Shown piece by piece: positions 17,107-24,498 of a stretch of 34,578 nucleotides of DNA. The translations under genes and the position numbers were made by a program. The notes under the pieces were generated by a model that saw only the letters and a list, made by a program, of their open reading frames with translations, made no database searches and had not been told where the DNA came from. The stretch's first letter is position 1. Every line of letters begins with the position of its first letter. Source of the stretch: Bacteroidia bacterium (GTDB taxonomy: Bacteria > Bacteroidota > Bacteroidia > B-17B0 > Aurantibacillaceae); the NCBI GenBank assembly GCA_016788025.1, contig JAEUTM010000319.1, forward strand, positions 1 through 34,578. Direction: 5' to 3'.

Positions 17107-17928
17107 TCAGAACTTCTGAATTCCGACTGAATCCTGGAAAGCCGACATTAATCGGCCATTAACGTACCTCACGTCTCGAACAATCTTACCATTTGGAACC
17201 TCTTTACAGGCTTCTTCAAAAAGACGATGATTGTAACTACATAGATTCCCGTCTTTTTTGTAATAGATAATATCATCGCTTACCTGGAATTGTTTCAGAC
17301 CCTTCAAAGAAATGACTTTGCTAAAAGCGCCAAAAATATCGAACACATAAATTCCGGTTTCCGGCGAGTTAAGGTAGAGAAAACCATTGTGTTCGATCAT
17401 GTAATTTGGTGTGATATTAGCCTGGAGGATTTGTTTCAGATTTCCTGTGGCAGCAATTTTTTTTGAACTTTCATTGAATCTTACAAGTTCGTTGTTCCGC
17501 TTATCGTAAACCCAGAAACTATTGTTAGCCCCGGCGCAAACGAGTTCAACCTGCTCGTATCCAAGCTTCTCGAGGGCAACCACGTCGCTATTTTCCGAGA
17601 GCTGGTTGTCGAGGAATAAAATTTTCTGAAAGTCTCTGTAATAAATCAGCAGCTTTAAGGGATTTGTAACATCAATTGTTGTAATCGTCCCCAATTTCAA
17701 GTTGCTGTACCTTGCAAAGAACTTTCCGGAAGCCAGATATTTCATCAATTCGTCGTCCTTCAGGAGGTAGCTGTTCCCGATATTATCCATATAAGCAACA
17801 TCATACCTGGCTTTAATTGTGATTAAGCCGCCATCGCTTTGCCTGATAAAGCCACAAAATAGCACCGAAAAACATAAAAGTAAGCCCCGGCCCCCTGCAT
17901 TAAATAAAATATTTAATCGATTGTTCAA
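17107..17928 (-). CDS. Exported protein of unknown function, possibly beta-propeller
   Basis: I recognise no named family. The 273-residue product has a hydrophobic N-terminal segment (about 14-28) that could be a signal sequence. It is followed by repeating short beta strands with patterns such as N-S-F-W-V-Y-D, G-I-Y-V-F-D-I and D-I-I-Y-Y-K-K-D-G, which suggest a small propeller. The start is TTG (17926-17928), overlapping the TGA stop of the GH3 gene by four bases. No ATG lies before the hydrophobic segment, so this start is the best available. The overlap places it as the last gene of the ispD-polX-GH3 operon. Its role there is unknown. Confidence 0.65.
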   Translation of the reverse strand: MNNRLNILFNAGGRGLLLCFSVLFCGFIRQSDGGLITIKARYDVAYMDNIGNSYLLKDDELMKYLASGKFFARYSNLKLGTITTIDVTNPLKLLIYYRDFQKILFLDNQLSENSDVVALEKLGYEQVELVCAGANNSFWVYDKRNNELVRFNESSKKIAATGNLKQILQANITPNYMIEHNGFLYLNSPETGIYVFDIFGAFSKVISLKGLKQFQVSDDIIYYKKDGNLCSYNHRLFEEACKEVPNGKIVRDVRYVNGRLMSAFQDSVGIQKF

Positions 17929-19442
17929 ATTGAATTGAGCTTTAGAATTTCTTCAAGCACCTTCCTATCATTGCTAAGTCTGGGAATTTTAAACTGGCCT
18001 CCTATTTTATTGTTCTGTTTTTGCCATTTATAAAATCCCCCTAATGGAATAGAATGAACCTTTGGATAGTGCAGGACAAAATTATTATATCTTTTCGCCT
18101 CATAGTCGCTATTCTGCCTTTTAAGGCTTTCGTCAAGTATCGAAACAAAATAGTCGAAATTATTAGGTTCTTTTTCAAATTCAATAAGCCACTCGTGTGT
18201 GCCCGAATTATTCTCCATAAATACCGGGGCAACGGTGTACTCTTTTACCCGGGCATGTGTTTTTTCGCATGCGCTGGCAATTGCCGAGTCTGTGTTATGC
18301 ACCATAAGCTCTTCACCAAACACATTGATGTGTTGTTTTGTACGTCCCGATATTTTAAACCTATATGGATTTGTACTGGTAAAGTGTATTACGTCTCCCA
18401 ACTGGTAACGCCAAAGCCCCGCATTTGTTGTGATGACCATGGCATAATCAATCCCTGTTTTTACCTTATCGAGATGGATAATCCTTTCATTCACACTTTC
18501 AGATCCAAGATCTTTGATATCAATAAACTCGTAGAAGATGCCATAATCCAACATTAGCAACATTTCGTCGCTTTCAACCTGGTCCTGAATTCCAAAAAAG
18601 CCTTCAGATGCATTATAAAGTTGCATATAATTTACCTTCGGATTGCAAAATATCTCGGCAAATTGATCCTTGTAAGGGGTAAAACTAACTCCCCCGTGAA
18701 AATACACTTCAAGATTCGGCCATACTTCATTAATCGAACTAACTCCTTTCTTTTGGAGAATTCTTTTTAGAAGGACCAGCATCCAACTTGGTACGCCTGC
18801 AATGCTTGTAACATTTTCATTCATCATACTGTCCGCCATCCGCTCAAGTTTACTTTCCCATTCGTCCATTAAAGCGATGCTAACGTCTGGGGCTCTGAAA
18901 AAATCAGCCCACATAGGAAGGTTTTGAATGATGATTGCGCTCACGTCTCCATGGAATGAATTGTGACTTCCAAATTGATCTTCTTTGTAACTACCGCCAA
19001 GAGCAAGATTTTTCCCGGTAAATAATTGCGTATCGGGATGATTATAACAGTGTAAGGTCACCATATCCCTTCCTGCGTTATAGTGACAACCATCCAGGCT
19101 CTCTTGGCTTACTGGCAAAAATTTACTTTTATCGGTAGTTCCGCTGCTTTTCGCAAACCATTTTATTTCCGAATGCCAGATGATGTTTTGTTCTCCGCGT
19201 CTGGTTCTGTCAATGAGTGGTTTCAGGCTTTCATAGTCATTCAGAGGGATAAATTTTTTAAATTGCTCGTAATTTTCTATTTCATCGAAATTATATTGCT
19301 GGCCGTATTCTGTGTTCGCTGCGTCCCTGACCAGGCTATACATCCACTCCATTTGAACGTCTATCGGGTACTTAATAAAAAGCTCGATCTGATGCATTCG
19401 TTTTTTCATCAGCCAGCTTGCTATGGAATTAATCAGCGGCAT
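17925..19442 (-). CDS. GH3-family acyl-adenylating protein
   Basis: The 505-residue product matches the GH3 fold of the ANL adenylating superfamily. The phosphate-binding motif S-S-G-T-T-D-K-S-K-F is at 99-108, Y-N-A-S-E-G-F-F-G (near 275) matches the second adenylate motif, and Y-Q-L-G-D-V-I-H-F followed by S-G-R-T-K-Q-H-I-N carries the late catalytic segment. Plant members conjugate amino acids to auxin or jasmonate through an acyl-adenylate. Bacterial members are uncharacterised in most lineages, so the acyl substrate and acceptor are unknown. It begins with ATG overlapping the polX stop by one base (TAATG) and ends overlapping the next gene by four bases, so it belongs to a tight operon. 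Confidence 0.85.
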   Translation of the reverse strand: MPLINSIASWLMKKRMHQIELFIKYPIDVQMEWMYSLVRDAANTEYGQQYNFDEIENYEQFKKFIPLNDYESLKPLIDRTRRGEQNIIWHSEIKWFAKSSGTTDKSKFLPVSQESLDGCHYNAGRDMVTLHCYNHPDTQLFTGKNLALGGSYKEDQFGSHNSFHGDVSAIIIQNLPMWADFFRAPDVSIALMDEWESKLERMADSMMNENVTSIAGVPSWMLVLLKRILQKKGVSSINEVWPNLEVYFHGGVSFTPYKDQFAEIFCNPKVNYMQLYNASEGFFGIQDQVESDEMLLMLDYGIFYEFIDIKDLGSESVNERIIHLDKVKTGIDYAMVITTNAGLWRYQLGDVIHFTSTNPYRFKISGRTKQHINVFGEELMVHNTDSAIASACEKTHARVKEYTVAPVFMENNSGTHEWLIEFEKEPNNFDYFVSILDESLKRQNSDYEAKRYNNFVLHYPKVHSIPLGGFYKWQKQNNKIGGQFKIPRLSNDRKVLEEILKLNSI

Positions 19443-21043
19443 TATTTCTTGAATTTAAGAACCAGGTTTTCCAATGAAAGAGCATTCAAACAGTGTTCCT
19501 TGCTGAGCATTCCTTTACGCGCCACGCACACACCATAGTACATATCATGAAATCCCTCCTTATGATGAGCGTCGGGATTAATAGAAACCATCACCCCCCT
19601 TTCCATGCAATAGGGAATCCAGCGCCAGTCGATGTCAAGGCGATAAGGATGTGCATTCAATTCAATAGAAACTTTATTAGCAGCACAGGCATCTATGATT
19701 TTTTTATGGTTAACAGGATACCCGTTTCTGGCGAGTAAAAGCCTCCCCGTGGGATGACCAAGAATAGAGGTATAAGGGTTTTCAATGGCTTTGATGAGTC
19801 GCTCGTTAGCTTTCTCCTCATTCATTTTTAAATTAGAGTGGATAGACGCAACCACGAAGTCAAATGATTTCAAAACCTCTTCTTCGTAATCAAGTGAACC
19901 ATCGCCTAAAATATCGCTTTCAATTCCTTTTAATATTCTAAAACCAGAATAGCCAGCGTTTAATTTGTCAATCTCTAAATGTTGGTCTAAGATCCTGTCT
20001 GCACTAAGTCCGTTTGCGTAAACAGCCGTTTTTGAATGATCGCAGATTCCAAGATAAGAATAACCTAAATCTCTGCAGTAATCGGCCATTTCCTTAAGAC
20101 TGTGTACACCGTCACTGTACGTTGAGTGATTATGTAAAACTCCTTTCAAATCGCTTAATTCGATTAATTGAGGCAAGGCATTTTTCTCGGCTAGGGAAAC
20201 CTCAGTTAGACCTTCTCTTAACTCTGGCTCTATGTACTGCAAGTTTAATGCCTGATAAATCTCCGAATCGTCGGAGAATTCTTTGGTTTCCAGATTGGCA
20301 AATTCAATCTTATCCAAATGCGCCTGAGTTGATGTTAATTCAACATAGTGATAAAAAAATTCAGCGGGCTCGCAACGTATAAAATTTAGCTTTAAAGGGA
20401 TTGTTTTTGCAAGTCCGGAGATGTCTGCGGCCAGCTCACCGTCTATTAATATTTCGATCTTGTCAATTACTTCACATTTCCTTGCCAATTGCCCAACAAC
20501 GGTAATCTGCAACTCTGGTTGTTTCTCAAGAATAAATTCTATCAACCCCGCTACAGGCTTTTCCAAAGAAGCATAATGGAACTTATTCGCATTAGCATGT
20601 TTAAATTCAATGCTTTGCTTTACTTGTGCCTGTGTTTTTTCGCCGAAGCCTTTTAATGTTACCAGGCGGTTTTCGTTACAAGCATACAATAATTCGCCCA
20701 CAGATTCCAGTTGAAGATCGCGCCAAAGCTGACCAACTTTTTTTGGGCCGAGTCCTTTAACGGAAAGCATTTCAATCACTCCGGCCGGAGTGCTATCAAG
20801 AAGTTTATGAAGCTCTGGCGTTGTTCCATTAATCATCAATTCATAAATCTTTCCCGAAATGCCTTTACCAACACCTTCAATGGATTCTATATCCTGTTGT
20901 GTTTTACCCGTAAAATCATAACGCAGTTTGGAAAGCCTGAACGCGGCATTAGCATAGGCTTTTGATTTAAATGGATTCTCGTTGTGCAAATCCATTAATT
21001 TTCCTGTAAGCTCTATCGCCTCTATTATTTCGTCATTATTCAT
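19442..21043 (-). CDS. PolX-like protein: HhH, degenerate polymerase-beta domain and PHP phosphoesterase
   Basis: The 533-residue product has the PolX domain order. Helix-hairpin-helix motifs lie near 52-63, 94-106 and 130-141, a polymerase-beta-like region at about 155-290 and a PHP domain at 300-533. The PHP metal ligands are all visible: H304/H306, D311, H336, E375, H402, H430 and D491/H493. The polymerase site is not: the family G-S...D-x-D motif reads G184-Q185 and K195-I-E197, and the third aspartate appears as N220. It is therefore expected to keep PHP 3'-5' exonuclease or phosphoesterase activity but not to polymerise. PolX proteins act in base-excision repair. It starts inside the ispD stop (ATGA overlap). 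Confidence 0.85.
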   Translation of the reverse strand: MNNDEIIEAIELTGKLMDLHNENPFKSKAYANAAFRLSKLRYDFTGKTQQDIESIEGVGKGISGKIYELMINGTTPELHKLLDSTPAGVIEMLSVKGLGPKKVGQLWRDLQLESVGELLYACNENRLVTLKGFGEKTQAQVKQSIEFKHANANKFHYASLEKPVAGLIEFILEKQPELQITVVGQLARKCEVIDKIEILIDGELAADISGLAKTIPLKLNFIRCEPAEFFYHYVELTSTQAHLDKIEFANLETKEFSDDSEIYQALNLQYIEPELREGLTEVSLAEKNALPQLIELSDLKGVLHNHSTYSDGVHSLKEMADYCRDLGYSYLGICDHSKTAVYANGLSADRILDQHLEIDKLNAGYSGFRILKGIESDILGDGSLDYEEEVLKSFDFVVASIHSNLKMNEEKANERLIKAIENPYTSILGHPTGRLLLARNGYPVNHKKIIDACAANKVSIELNAHPYRLDIDWRWIPYCMERGVMVSINPDAHHKEGFHDMYYGVCVARKGMLSKEHCLNALSLENLVLKFKK

Positions 21044-21714
21044 TTTGAAAACAATAAAGTAGCTATTTTCAAATCGTAGGGAGAAGTTATTTTAATATTC
21101 TCCTCGTTACCCTCAACAAGTATTATTGATTCGCCAGTTGATTCCAGAACGGTTGCATCGTCGGTGTAGATTGGTACAAAATCCTGCTTAAAAGCTGACT
21201 TTATTTTTGAAGCAATAAAACACTGTGGCGTTTGTATGATCTTGTATTCGTTACGGTTCACAGAATTATTTATATTATTACTTATTTTCCTCATGCTTTC
21301 ATTCACTGGAATACATGGCACAGCATTTCCCCTGGTGGCAGCAGTATCATAGCAGTTTGATATTGTTTGCAAAGATACGAACGGCCTTGCCGCATCGTGA
21401 ATTCCTACAATTGCGTTTTCATCATTTATCAGTTGCAAACCATTCTTTACCGATGCAAAGCGTGAATCACCACCAATAGTGATGCGGATCCCTAAATCCT
21501 GTAAATTGAATTTATCAATCAAACCTTCAAGGTACGTGCGATAATTTTTGTGAACAGCTATGATGATCTGAATTTTGGGATTATAGTCCAGGAAACACCT
21601 TATCGTTTTGATAATTATCGGAATTCCGTTTATCTCAATAAACTGTTTTGGCCTATCGGCCTTCATCCGGGTACCTATTCCCCCAGCTACTATGATTACG
21701 TATTGTTCTGGCAC
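21040..21714 (-). CDS. ispD: 2-C-methyl-D-erythritol 4-phosphate cytidylyltransferase
   Basis: It transfers CMP from CTP to methylerythritol 4-phosphate in the MEP isoprenoid pathway. The 224-residue product has the nucleotide-binding A-G-G-I-G-T-R-M with R-P-K-Q-F (about 10-25), H-D-A-A-R-P-F (about 105-111), T-P-Q-C-F and T-D-D-A-T-V-L-E. These are diagnostic of IspD, and the length is normal. The start is GTG (21712-21714), the only sensible start before the Gly-rich loop. It is the first gene of a cluster in which polX, GH3 and an unknown exported protein follow with overlaps of 4, 1 and 4 bases. A terminator separates it from the upstream gene. Confidence 0.92.
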   Translation of the reverse strand: MPEQYVIIVAGGIGTRMKADRPKQFIEINGIPIIIKTIRCFLDYNPKIQIIIAVHKNYRTYLEGLIDKFNLQDLGIRITIGGDSRFASVKNGLQLINDENAIVGIHDAARPFVSLQTISNCYDTAATRGNAVPCIPVNESMRKISNNINNSVNRNEYKIIQTPQCFIASKIKSAFKQDFVPIYTDDATVLESTGESIILVEGNEENIKITSPYDLKIATLLFSK

Positions 21715-21735
21715 AAATCGCTTTCTAAATTAATA

Positions 21736-21765
21736 AAAATCCCGGCTTTATGCAGCTGGGATTTT
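21736..21765 (-). terminator. Terminator of the substrate-binding lipoprotein gene
   Basis: On the minus strand, AAAATCCCAGC (from 21765-21755) pairs with GCCGGGATTTT (21746-21736) with one A-C mismatch around an 8-base loop, and T-rich sequence follows. It lies 20 bases after the stop at 21786 and before the ispD start. Confidence 0.75.
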
Positions 21766-21785
21766 CACAGGAAGTATCAAAGAGT

Positions 21786-23540
21786 CTATTTCTTCGGAAC
21801 GAGGTAAGTGGCAGACATGTCCATATAATTGAGCATGTTCTCGGGAAGATTTTTTACATTTTTCTGCTCAAGGCGGAAATTCTCGTCATAGAATAAGGGC
21901 ATAAATGCGGCTTCGTCAATAATTATCTGTTCGGCTTTTGCAAAGAGCTGATAACGCTTTTTCTTTTCTGGCTCCATCCTTGCAGCGGTAAATAGAGAAT
22001 CAAAGGTTTTGTTTTTAAACCTGCCAAGATTTATGTATGATCTGTCCTGATAATTTTCGGGTACATGCTTACCATAAAACAAGGTTAAGAATGATTCGGG
22101 ATCTGCATAATCGCTAACCCAGGCATACCTGAAAAAATCTCCCTTACCACTTTGAATATTTTCGAGATGTTCGGCCCAGGGCACGATGTTCATGTTTACG
22201 TTAACACCAAGATTTTCCTTCAGCATTTTTTGAATAGCCAGCGCAACAAGGATATTGCGATCGCCACCCCCGCTGTTAATCTGGAGGTTAAAGTCTGGAA
22301 GTCCTTTTCCATCTGCATATCCCACGGCGCTTAAAAGTTTGCGTGCAGAATCCGGATCATACGTGTATCCTCTGAGTGTTTTATAACTGTATCCTGCCTT
22401 TTCAAAGGACTCGTTGTAAGGCACTATTCCGTAATCAGCGGAGCGGCCTTCGCCTTTGATGGTATAGTCAGCTATTTTGTGCCTGTCTATTGCGAGATTA
22501 AACGCCTGGCGTATTTCCTTAATGGAGAAAAAGGGATTTGTCTGAAGATTAAACCCGTAATAATCTGTCCTCAGTGCTGGAGAAGAGTAAATTTCAAAAT
22601 CAATGTTTCGTGGCGTATTGCCTTTCTGAAGGTCCCCAAAGATCTCGTGGAACATTTCCACCGGAATCCGGTAAATCATATCAAGGTTACCCCTTCTGAA
22701 CTCCAGCACTTCAGTTTGTTTGTCGGAAATGAAAGACCACTTTATCCCATCGAGATAAGGCAACTGGTTGCCATCTTTGTCTGAGCCCCAGTAATTAGGA
22801 TTTCTCTTCATGATTATTGCTTCTCCCTCTTTTACCTTATCTACATAAAAAGGACCTGTTCCTACACATTTAAAACGCATGTCGTTACCATACGCAGTAA
22901 TTGCCTCTTTCGGATAAATATAACAGCCCGACATCGTCAGAATATTCAGGAAATTCTCATCTGGTCGGATAAGCCTTATCTTTATCGTAGAATCGTCTAC
23001 TACCGTAATGCCTGAAAATGTTCTTACTTTTCCCGATTGCGATTCGGAAAAAAATTGGTTAGCTCCTTCAACACGATCTTTAAACGTAACATCATATTGC
23101 GTGTTGTTTATATTCTTTGAGCATAGGTTCTCGAAACAATATTTTACGTCAGATGCCAGGACATGTCTTCCGATGCTATCTTTAAAACAAGGGTCGTTGT
23201 GAAACCTTGCGTTACTCCGAAGGTGAAACGTATATTCTTTTCGATCCGGAGAGATTTCCCAACTTCTTGCTAACGCAGGCATAATCGACAGATCTGATTG
23301 ATTATATTTTACCAGTCCTTCATATACCTGGGAGGCTACATGATAACTGGTCATTTCATTGATGGCAAGGGGAAATAAACTTCTGATATTATCTACTTCA
23401 TTAACCCTTAAAATGCCTCCTTTGTATATGCCACCCGATGCACCTTTTTTGTCCCTATCAGTTTTGTCTCCGCCACCACATGACATGAGAATGAATGCTG
23501 GAATCAGAACCAGATAAACAGAATTTTTTTTCATACTCAT
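21786..23540 (-). CDS. ABC transporter substrate-binding lipoprotein, oligopeptide type (SBP_bac_5)
   Basis: The 584-residue product has a lipoprotein signal peptide with the lipobox L-M-S-C-G (C21), so it is anchored to a membrane. The mature protein has the family-5 solute-binding layout: a two-lobed fold with A-R-S-W-E-I-S-P-D-x-K-x-Y-T-F-H-L-R near 95, G-T-G-P-F-Y near 230, R-N-P-N-Y-W near 252 and A-I-D-R near 345. Such proteins bind oligo- or dipeptides (sometimes nickel or sugars) for an ABC importer. No permease or ATPase gene is adjacent, so this is an orphan binding protein here and its transport partner must be elsewhere. M1 or M3 could be the start; either keeps the signal peptide. 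Confidence 0.87.
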   Translation of the reverse strand: MSMKKNSVYLVLIPAFILMSCGGGDKTDRDKKGASGGIYKGGILRVNEVDNIRSLFPLAINEMTSYHVASQVYEGLVKYNQSDLSIMPALARSWEISPDRKEYTFHLRSNARFHNDPCFKDSIGRHVLASDVKYCFENLCSKNINNTQYDVTFKDRVEGANQFFSESQSGKVRTFSGITVVDDSTIKIRLIRPDENFLNILTMSGCYIYPKEAITAYGNDMRFKCVGTGPFYVDKVKEGEAIIMKRNPNYWGSDKDGNQLPYLDGIKWSFISDKQTEVLEFRRGNLDMIYRIPVEMFHEIFGDLQKGNTPRNIDFEIYSSPALRTDYYGFNLQTNPFFSIKEIRQAFNLAIDRHKIADYTIKGEGRSADYGIVPYNESFEKAGYSYKTLRGYTYDPDSARKLLSAVGYADGKGLPDFNLQINSGGGDRNILVALAIQKMLKENLGVNVNMNIVPWAEHLENIQSGKGDFFRYAWVSDYADPESFLTLFYGKHVPENYQDRSYINLGRFKNKTFDSLFTAARMEPEKKKRYQLFAKAEQIIIDEAAFMPLFYDENFRLEQKNVKNLPENMLNYMDMSATYLVPKK

Positions 23541-23565
23541 TTAAAATGTGTGTGTTTGAATGTAT

Positions 23566-23590
23566 AACAAAAATGCCTTTTAGGCTTGTT
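23566..23590 (-). terminator. Weak candidate terminator after exonuclease III
   Basis: On the minus strand, GCCT/AGGC form a 4-bp stem with a 3-base loop, followed by ATTTTTG; flanking AACAA/TTGTT could extend the structure with a bulge. It lies between xth and the substrate-binding gene. The stem is short and I hold it only loosely. Confidence 0.3.
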
Positions 23591-23631
23591 AAAACCTAAA
23601 CAATTTAGATGAAACCATAAAATTAGTAGAC

Positions 23632-24393
23632 TTAATCTATTTCAAGCAGGACAGGACAATGATCGCTGTGCATAGCGTCGGGAAGAATAACCGACCTTGA
23701 TAAACGTTCTTTAAGGTTATTACTTCCCAAATTATAGTCTATGCGCCAACCAAGATTCTTTCCACGTGACCCTGCTCTGTAGCTCCACCAACTGTATTGA
23801 TGAGGCTCCTGATTAAAATGTCGGAACGTATCAATAAAACCCGAATTAATAAACTGTTCCATCCACTCCCGCTCTTCAGGTAAAAAACCGCTTGTATTTG
23901 CGTTTGCTTTTGGATTGTGAATATCAATTGGTTTATGACAAATATTAAAATCACCTGAAAGAATAAGATTGGGCTTCTGCTTCTTAAGGGAATCAATATA
24001 GCTGTGAAAATCCGAAAGCCATTTCATTTTGAAAGCTTGTCTCCGGTCGCCGCTACTTCCACTGGGATGATAAACGCTCATCACTGAAACGCTTTCGAAA
24101 TCAGCAACCAGTACCCTTCCCTCATCATCGTAGGCTTTTATCCCACAACCATAATCCACATTTTTGGGTTTAATCTTTGTAAAGATTGCCACTCCACTGT
24201 ATCCCTTTTTCTGTGCGGGATGCCAATAGTGATAATACCCGAGATTTTCCAGTTGTGATAAGTCAACTTGCTCCGGATTTGCCTTAATTTCCTGCAAACA
24301 TAAAACGTCCGGCTTGGCCTTTTCGATCCAATCCATCAACCCTTTATTCATAGCGGCTCTTATTCCGTTAACGTTGTAAGTAATAATTCTCAT
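23632..24393 (-). CDS. xth: Exodeoxyribonuclease III
   Basis: The 253-residue product belongs to the AP-endonuclease/exonuclease III family of base-excision repair enzymes. It cleaves the DNA backbone 5' of abasic sites and degrades 3' ends. The catalytic landmarks are present in order: N7 in T-Y-N-V-N-G, E35 in L-Q-E-I-K-A, the tyrosine in S-V-Y-H-P-S-G, D and N in S-G-D-F-N-I-C-H, W-R-I-D-Y near 215 and S-D-H-C-P-V near 243. The length is typical. A TAnnTTTG box lies 13 bases upstream of the ATG, so it probably has its own promoter. The substrate-binding lipoprotein gene follows after 91 bases. Confidence 0.95.
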   Translation of the reverse strand: MRIITYNVNGIRAAMNKGLMDWIEKAKPDVLCLQEIKANPEQVDLSQLENLGYYHYWHPAQKKGYSGVAIFTKIKPKNVDYGCGIKAYDDEGRVLVADFESVSVMSVYHPSGSSGDRRQAFKMKWLSDFHSYIDSLKKQKPNLILSGDFNICHKPIDIHNPKANANTSGFLPEEREWMEQFINSGFIDTFRHFNQEPHQYSWWSYRAGSRGKNLGWRIDYNLGSNNLKERLSRSVILPDAMHSDHCPVLLEID

Positions 24394-24406
24394 ATTTTTT
24401 CGTGCA

Positions 24407-24414
24407 CAAAAATA
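24407..24414 (-). promoter_or_regulatory. -7 promoter box of xth (TATTTTTG)
   Basis: On the minus strand, TATTTTTG matches TAnnTTTG and lies 13 bases before the xth ATG, in the gap below the upstream gene's terminator. Confidence 0.55.
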
Positions 24415-24459
24415 ACCAAATCCTTATGTGACATGCTCGGTTCCTTTTATTTACAAGTC

Positions 24460-24494
24460 AAAAAAAAGCCGCTCCTGAATTTTGGAGCGGCTTT
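24460..24494 (-). terminator. Terminator of the T9SS cargo gene at 24499
   Basis: On the minus strand, an 11-bp perfect stem AAAGCCGCTCC (24494-24484) / GGAGCGGCTTT (24475-24465) with an 8-base loop runs into a T-run. The distal arm lies five bases after the stop codon of the gene. This is a strong intrinsic terminator. Confidence 0.9.
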
Positions 24495-24498
24495 CCTT

